Source: Marisa cornuarietis (taxonomy: Eukaryota; Mollusca; Gastropoda; Architaenioglossa; Ampullariidae). Taken from it: 64,000 bases of DNA. The DNA is taken from positions 2,480,001 through 2,544,000 of the forward strand of contig SMMW01000522.1 of the NCBI GenBank assembly GCA_004794655.1. The letters are read 5' to 3'. Position 1 is the stretch's first letter, and every line of letters starts with the position of its first letter. The notes beneath the pieces are model-generated. The model ran no database searches and was not told where the DNA came from. It saw only the letters and a list, made by a program, of their open reading frames with translations. Both the position numbers and the translations under genes were made by a program. Below, piece by piece: positions 59,373 to 64,000 of the stretch.

Positions 59373-59495
59373 CACAATACAACTTTATTTATCCCCAAGG
59401 GCAGTTCCAGTTAGTGCTCATACTAGCAGTATATACATGATATAGAAGAGATAATACCTACATGCATGTTGGAATAATTTCTCTCGCGCGCGCGC
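59373..59495 (-). mobile_element. LINE-like 3' end (copy 2)
   Basis: Shares TTAGTGCTCATACTAGCAGT, TATATACAT, ATATAGAAGA and TGTTGGAATAATTTCTCTC with the copy at 22575-22695, in the same orientation. On the minus strand it ends CCCTTGGGGATAAATAAAGT then TGTATTG, a LINE-type terminus. A (CG)n(CA)n run adjoins the inner side. Sequence to the right (59500-59990) does not show a reverse transcriptase. Confidence 0.62.
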
Positions 59496-60902
59496 ATACA
59501 CTCACACACATTCCCAGCAACAGTAGATACAACTGGTGACCTTATACAAAATTAAGCGGTAAATTCAAGTAAATGATCATCAGACAGCAAATCATTATCA
59601 TGATATAAATCTTACCTTTTAGCTCAATGGGCAAACTTTATTCCCAAAGAAAACATACCAATGTCTATATAGAGACACTACAATTAATACTAACACTGTC
59701 TTGTATATTTGTGTACATTCACCGTCACGCAAGCGACTTACATCCATTTCCGAGCAACAGAAACAGTTTAGCAAAATCTTGCACAGACAACTGTCCACAT
59801 TGAGAGCGGGTCATTATGAGCACTCATGTCTAGAAGAGAAACTAATTTACAGAGGCACCATTATACTGGAACTTATTTGCAAAACACATGCTCCTGCATG
59901 CTACCAAACATCCATGTATAGGAAGTGTCACACCTCATCTTCATGAAAAGCAGCTCGGAGTCTAGATGCCATTAGACTGCTGTACTTAACCAGGAATGCC
60001 TTCCCTTTGCTTCAGATATATATATATATATTACGAGGCACTCATTAATGTTAAGCGATAAGCAAGCCTCTACTATTTTTATGGTGTCTGAAAAGTCTCA
60101 TATATCTTGTGCAACAGAATAGAAAATCCTCGAAAGAGAGAGAGCGAGAAAGGAGGGGGATGTGCTTCAAGATCCAAGCCAGGAAAAAGCAGAGGCTCAG
60201 ACTACAGAGAGCAGCTAAGCATGATAAAGCTCAAAGAAAGGCTTCTCAGAAGGGATGGATTGCTGAAAGCAGATTTCAGTGACAGGCAGGTGTTCTGAAC
60301 TGGAGTGAAACAAGTCTTGATACATTTGCCGCGCTGCTTTAGGCTTGTGGCAATATTTCATCCTCTCTAACCACTGCTATTGTCATCAGTAAGGGTATGT
60401 TCATTTTCCTTCTCGCTTTCTTTCTCTTTCTGTCTGTCTTGCTCGCACGATGGCGGTCGTAAGCACACTAGCAAAGATAGGAGTTGAAAGGCTATATATC
60501 TATAGGTTAATATACTAGCCGGGTATTATGATATAACATTGTTTCCAGGGAGTTTTGCTGTCCTACCTGTTTGAACTATTTTCTGTGATACTAATCCATT
60601 ATTAAGCTCCCTCTCTTTTCTTGATGTGGTCAAATCTGCATCAAAATGGAACCTTGTGGGTTTCGCTTCTTTTCGTTTTTCTAGAAACGTTTTCATTAAA
60701 AAATTTAATTCTTTACTCTATATTTCTTGATATTTAGCAAAGTTACAGGCATGTGACTTGTAACACCCGCGAATTTCTTTTCAGATTATATCTGGTATGA
60801 TCTTCCCCCTGACGCTTAAACGCAGGCACTGTTTGTATTTACTTTTACCTGTTGTTTATTTCGAGGAGTAGGAGAAGAGGAGGTGAAAGAGGAGGAGTTC
60901 AC

Positions 60903-60933
<31 letters not shown>

Positions 60934-61683
60934 GCTGTCGTCAAGGTAGTAGTAACAAAATAACACTTGAGATGAAAACTATTTCGCGATCTGACCACAT
61001 TGCAAGGGAAGGGTGAGTTCTCCACCTGCACTACAATACTGTGGTGTGGACACAAAGACAGGTCTTTGTCATTAACGGTTTATGTTAACAACCCGTCTTA
61101 CATAATGCTCGGTTTCAAAGTGTCTCTAAGAACTAAGGCTTTTCTTAGGCTCGCGGATGAGGCACTAAACTAGGATTGGCTCTTCATCGTCCGCGTACAG
61201 CGCGTGCGGCCCAAGTCGTGCGACAAAGTAAGGTTGCTACAGGCGGGCTGGTGGCGAGGATCACAACACGGCACTATCCATAACAACAAAAAAAAAAGGT
61301 TTCCACTCTCAAATAGCTCATCTGTCTGTAGAACAAGACACCAAAAGAGCTGCCTTCTCTTTGACAATCGCCTCGCTAGTGAAGTCGCCGGAAGTCCCTG
61401 TTCTTCTGTTAGCATCGACACAGGGTGACCCAGGGCGGCCTAAAAAGCAAAATCTTTTCTTGAAATACAACGGGAAAAAGAAAATAGAAGGACAAGATTA
61501 TTATACGCCTGGGTTTTCACTGGCAGGAAATTCCAGACTGGTCCAAATATTTCAAAAGATCGAAAGATGAAAAAAAAGAAGAGAATATTGCTTCGATCAA
61601 AGAGGCTTCACGAGACTTGAGCGCACGTGGGATTAAAATATTGTGGGTGAGAGTGGGAAGATTTGAGAAGTGCAGTGTAATAA

Positions 61684-61715
<32 letters not shown>

Positions 61716-61799
61716 CACCTGACGAGATACGACCAGTCACATCCGGGTACTTGCGGAAGCTCAGTTGTCTGGAGAGCTTCTTCTTTGGGGCAGGCGCTG
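59496..61799. other. No gene recognised
   Basis: (AT)n lies at 60019-60032, (TTG)n at 60904-60934 and (TTA)n at 61685-61715. Open frames at 59701-59946 (+, two closely spaced Cys pairs near its end) and 61170-61421 (-) are unrecognised. Confidence 0.45.
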
Positions 61800-62070
61800 T
61801 ATAAACCGAGAGCGTGTAATGGATGAGGTGCAACAGGTGCTGTGAGATTCTCTGGTGTTGTAATGGATTAGGAACAGAAAGCGATGTGTAATGGATTAGC
61901 AGACGGACTGAGTAATTCCAGTGCCTTGTTATAGACTAGAAGAAAACAGGGGCTGAGTGTTGTAATGGATTAGGAGCAGCAGGCGCTGTGTAATTCTAGT
62001 GGACTGTAATGAATTATAACTGACAGGCGCTGTGTAACTCCAGCTGTGTAATGCTGTGTGGATTAGAAGG
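61800..62070. repeat. Decayed tandem repeat around TGTAATGGATTAG
   Basis: TGTAATGGATTAGGAACAG, TGTAATGGATTAGCAGACGG, TGTAATGGATTAGGAGCAGC and TGTAATGAATTATAACTGAC recur with GGCGCTGTGTAATTC phrases. About five to six diverged units of 40-60 bases. Confidence 0.75.
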
Positions 62071-62735
62071 GACAAGCTCACCGATCCCCAGTTACTGTTT
62101 CTGAGGAATCATATTGGAGTCTGGGCAATAACAGACGAATAATGACAAAGGAACAAACAGTACTTTGTAGGGTTTGTAGTGATTGGAACGGAATCAAAAT
62201 GTAGACAGTACACGATGAAGCATGCAGACTAATAAATAATATATGGTGATGACAAAAGAATCTTAATGCTGTCTGTGGTTCAAATAAAAGATTTCCAGAG
62301 GAAATGAGTGAAATCTTACCATCTCTACGATAGAATCAGCGGTGATGAAAGATGTATAATTGTTGCAGTAGACAGGTGGGGAAAAAAAGGATTCCAAGAG
62401 AGATTAAGGCTGCCAGATTTCGCTCGATAAAGATGACAGTCGTTTTCACTTTTACTGTTAAGTTCAGAAACATATTTCAGATCAGTCTCTAGAGCTTGAA
62501 GGACGTCAGACCTCTTGTAGTAAGGATAATGAAGGCTGTGTCAAGACCTCGGGTGTTATAGCCTTCTGGTGTACCCGACCTTACACAAACTAACAACATG
62601 AATGTGGTAAACAAACTCCTACTTTTTCTCTCTTTTCCTCTCTTTCGCTCTCTCTCTCTCTCACACATACACACATACACACATGCGCACATGCACAACT
62701 GTGTTAGAGCAACAAAAACGACCGACGGACAGAGG

Positions 62736-62791
<56 letters not shown>

Positions 62792-63134
62792 GCATGTTCT
62801 ACACGTGAAGGTGTTTATACAAAGGACCACAGAGCATGTGACCATGCTTCCAGATCTGAAGCTACATGCAAACTTGACTACCACATTAACTAATTTGCCT
62901 TACTAGGTCGGCGGCACAGCTTCCATCAGACGCTGATTGGAAATAATTATTTCGACACAGCCGCCACTAGCCAATCCACACCACCGTCAAAGTCTTTAGA
63001 TTTCAAGAAAAATGTATCAGGCACTAGAGCCAGGTCAAAGTGAATCAAAGGACAGCAAACTGTTTGAAACGGACATAAAACTGATGTCCATAAAAGATCG
63101 TAGATAAAATGAGAAAAGTAACATAATGAAAGTG
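62071..63134. other. No gene recognised; simple repeats
   Basis: (CT)n(CA)-rich sequence lies at 62645-62680 and (GAAA)n at 62737-62790. Nothing else is recognisable. Confidence 0.5.
62737..62790. repeat. (GAAA)n microsatellite, about 13 units
   Basis: A perfect GAAA run. The Lys/Glu/Arg-rich plus frame and Phe/Leu/Ser-rich minus frame crossing it are artefacts. Confidence 0.97.
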
Positions 63135-63198
63135 AAACATACTGACAAACATACTGACAAACACACTGACAAACATTCTGACAAGCATACTGACAAAC
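63135..63198. repeat. Tandem repeat, 12 bp unit, 5 copies
   Basis: Five copies of AAACATACTGAC with single changes (63135, 63147, 63159, 63171 and 63183), then a partial copy. Confidence 0.95.
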
Positions 63199-63494
63199 CA
63201 CGTGGCTTCACGAATGGTGCGCAACAGCCATAGATTTAAATGTCAGATTTATGTCCACTCCTATTGCCGAAGAACTATGTGATGGATGAAATGAATGTGA
63301 CACAGTTTTAATGGAATGTATTCTGACACATCTCCTACACTGGCATGAGCCCAGAAATGACAAAATGTCCCTTGATACATCGCCAGGCCAGTTTGCAGAC
63401 GATAGCCGAAGAATTTTGAAGAAAGTTTGTCAGAAGACATGGCCGGAGAAATTCACTTTTGACGGACAACAAAATTCTGGTCACTTTGAAACGA
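63199..63494. other. No gene seen
   Basis: A 69-codon open frame (63311-63520 +) has ordinary composition but no recognised motif and runs into the repeat that follows. Confidence 0.4.
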
Positions 63495-63660
63495 CAACAC
63501 ACTGTAATGTGTCAATGTGACATCAGGCATGTTTTCTGTGTGTGACATACGGTAATGTGCCAGTGTGACATCAGACAGTGTGTGACAACATACTGTAATG
63601 TGTCAAAGTGACATCACCCGGGGTTTTAAGTGTGAATGTGACAACAGACGTGTTATTACT
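63495..63660. repeat. Decayed tandem repeat, roughly 50 bp unit
   Basis: TGTAATGTGTCAATGTGACA, GGTAATGTGCCAGTGTGACA and TGTAATGTGTCAAAGTGACA are each followed by TCA..C and TGTGTGTGACA/TGTGACAACA. Confidence 0.8.
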
Positions 63661-63667
63661 GTGGGAA

Positions 63668-63860
63668 AAGCAGACAACCAAGGGGTGGAGAACGGAGGCG
63701 CACACGCCTGTTGGTTCGATGCCCGTGAAGCGCAGTGTACTTCCTTCAGTTTTCTTCCAAACCAGGAGTAGCCCACCATCTGAAGCCTTAGTTTTATCAG
63801 CAAAGCCATCACCAAATGGTTCGTGTTGCTTACATCGGCACGATCACAGTACATTTTGTA
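63668..63860 (+). mobile_element. Possible tRNA-derived SINE remnant
   Basis: A perfect B box, GGTTCGATGCC (63713-63723), is followed by CGTGAAGCGCAG, which resembles the CATGTCGCGCAG after the B box of the SINE at 31697. The A-box region about 45 bases upstream (near 63668) is poor. No tail or target-site duplication was identified. Confidence 0.3.
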
Positions 63861-64000
63861 CTTGAGAGACTGTAGAAGATTTGTCGTTTCTGCAGCAGCA
63901 CGAGCGCAGAGAGGATGAGGACAGCCGATGGCTGTGTAGTAGTCATGTCGTGTAAACTCTTCTTGTGCGTGTGACGGTGTCCGAGCAAAGTGCGTGTGAA
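63861..64000. other. Right window edge, no gene seen
   Basis: No recognisable feature. Confidence 0.5.

Noticed and set aside
59701..60000. Possible Cys-containing small protein on plus
   Set aside because: It has two Cys pairs but no signal peptide or family match, and it adjoins the LINE-like remnant.

Overview
This window looks like animal nuclear DNA, most probably from a mollusc, perhaps a gastropod. The coding density is very low, and the one convincing coding segment ends at a spliceosomal donor site. CA/TG microsatellites and minisatellites are everywhere. Two copies of a tRNA-derived SINE end in a GCCGTGATATAG...GGCGTAAAACACCAA-type block that resembles the 3' part of known mollusc SINEs (from memory, not searched). 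Nothing suggests a bacterium, plasmid or virus.

One gene is recognised. The minus strand at 42219-42536 carries the first coding exon of a nucleolar protein 4 (NOL4/NOL4L) homologue: 106 codons with the family signature YGDSGKTKTVTRKKYERI, ending at a TCA|GTAAGT donor. Transcription runs leftward and I could not recognise a second exon, so bases 1-42218 are probably intron 1 (over 42 kb), or intron plus unrecognised genes. The 5' flank (42537-46600) includes a GC- and CpG-rich stretch at about 44590-46620 that could hold a promoter.

Most of the remaining structure is repeats. Clear tandem arrays lie at 2781-4043 (26 bp unit), 14020-14493 (48 bp), 23740-23990 (49 bp), 35653-36752 (27 bp), 36958-37526 (22 bp), 38567-39165 (25 bp), 41553-41995 (36 bp), 47158-48553 (31 bp), 49722-49890 (53 bp), 51318-51930 (24 bp), 53330-53790 (40 bp) and 54345-54897 (24 bp). 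Decayed arrays lie between them (for example 330-800, 8845-9130, 9485-9665, 30300-30905, 40970-41260, 53985-54320, 61800-62070, 63495-63660), so arrays of many ages appear to coexist. Nearly all long open frames fall inside these arrays and are by-products of stop-free units.

Mobile elements are a SINE pair with target-site duplications (10978-11160 on plus, 20589-20776 on minus), a second tRNA-derived SINE near 31697-31970, a possible third at 63668-63860, and two related copies of a LINE-like 3' end (22575-22695 and 59373-59495, both minus).

The most unusual single structure is a spacer-free 90 bp palindrome with one mismatch at 29200-29289. Other points are a CRE/TATA promoter candidate ending in a splice donor at 11598-11742, a 336-codon open frame at 45609-46619 in GC-rich DNA, and a 102-codon open frame with coding-like codon use at 55163-55471. 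All calls were made by eye, so boundaries of degenerate features are approximate.
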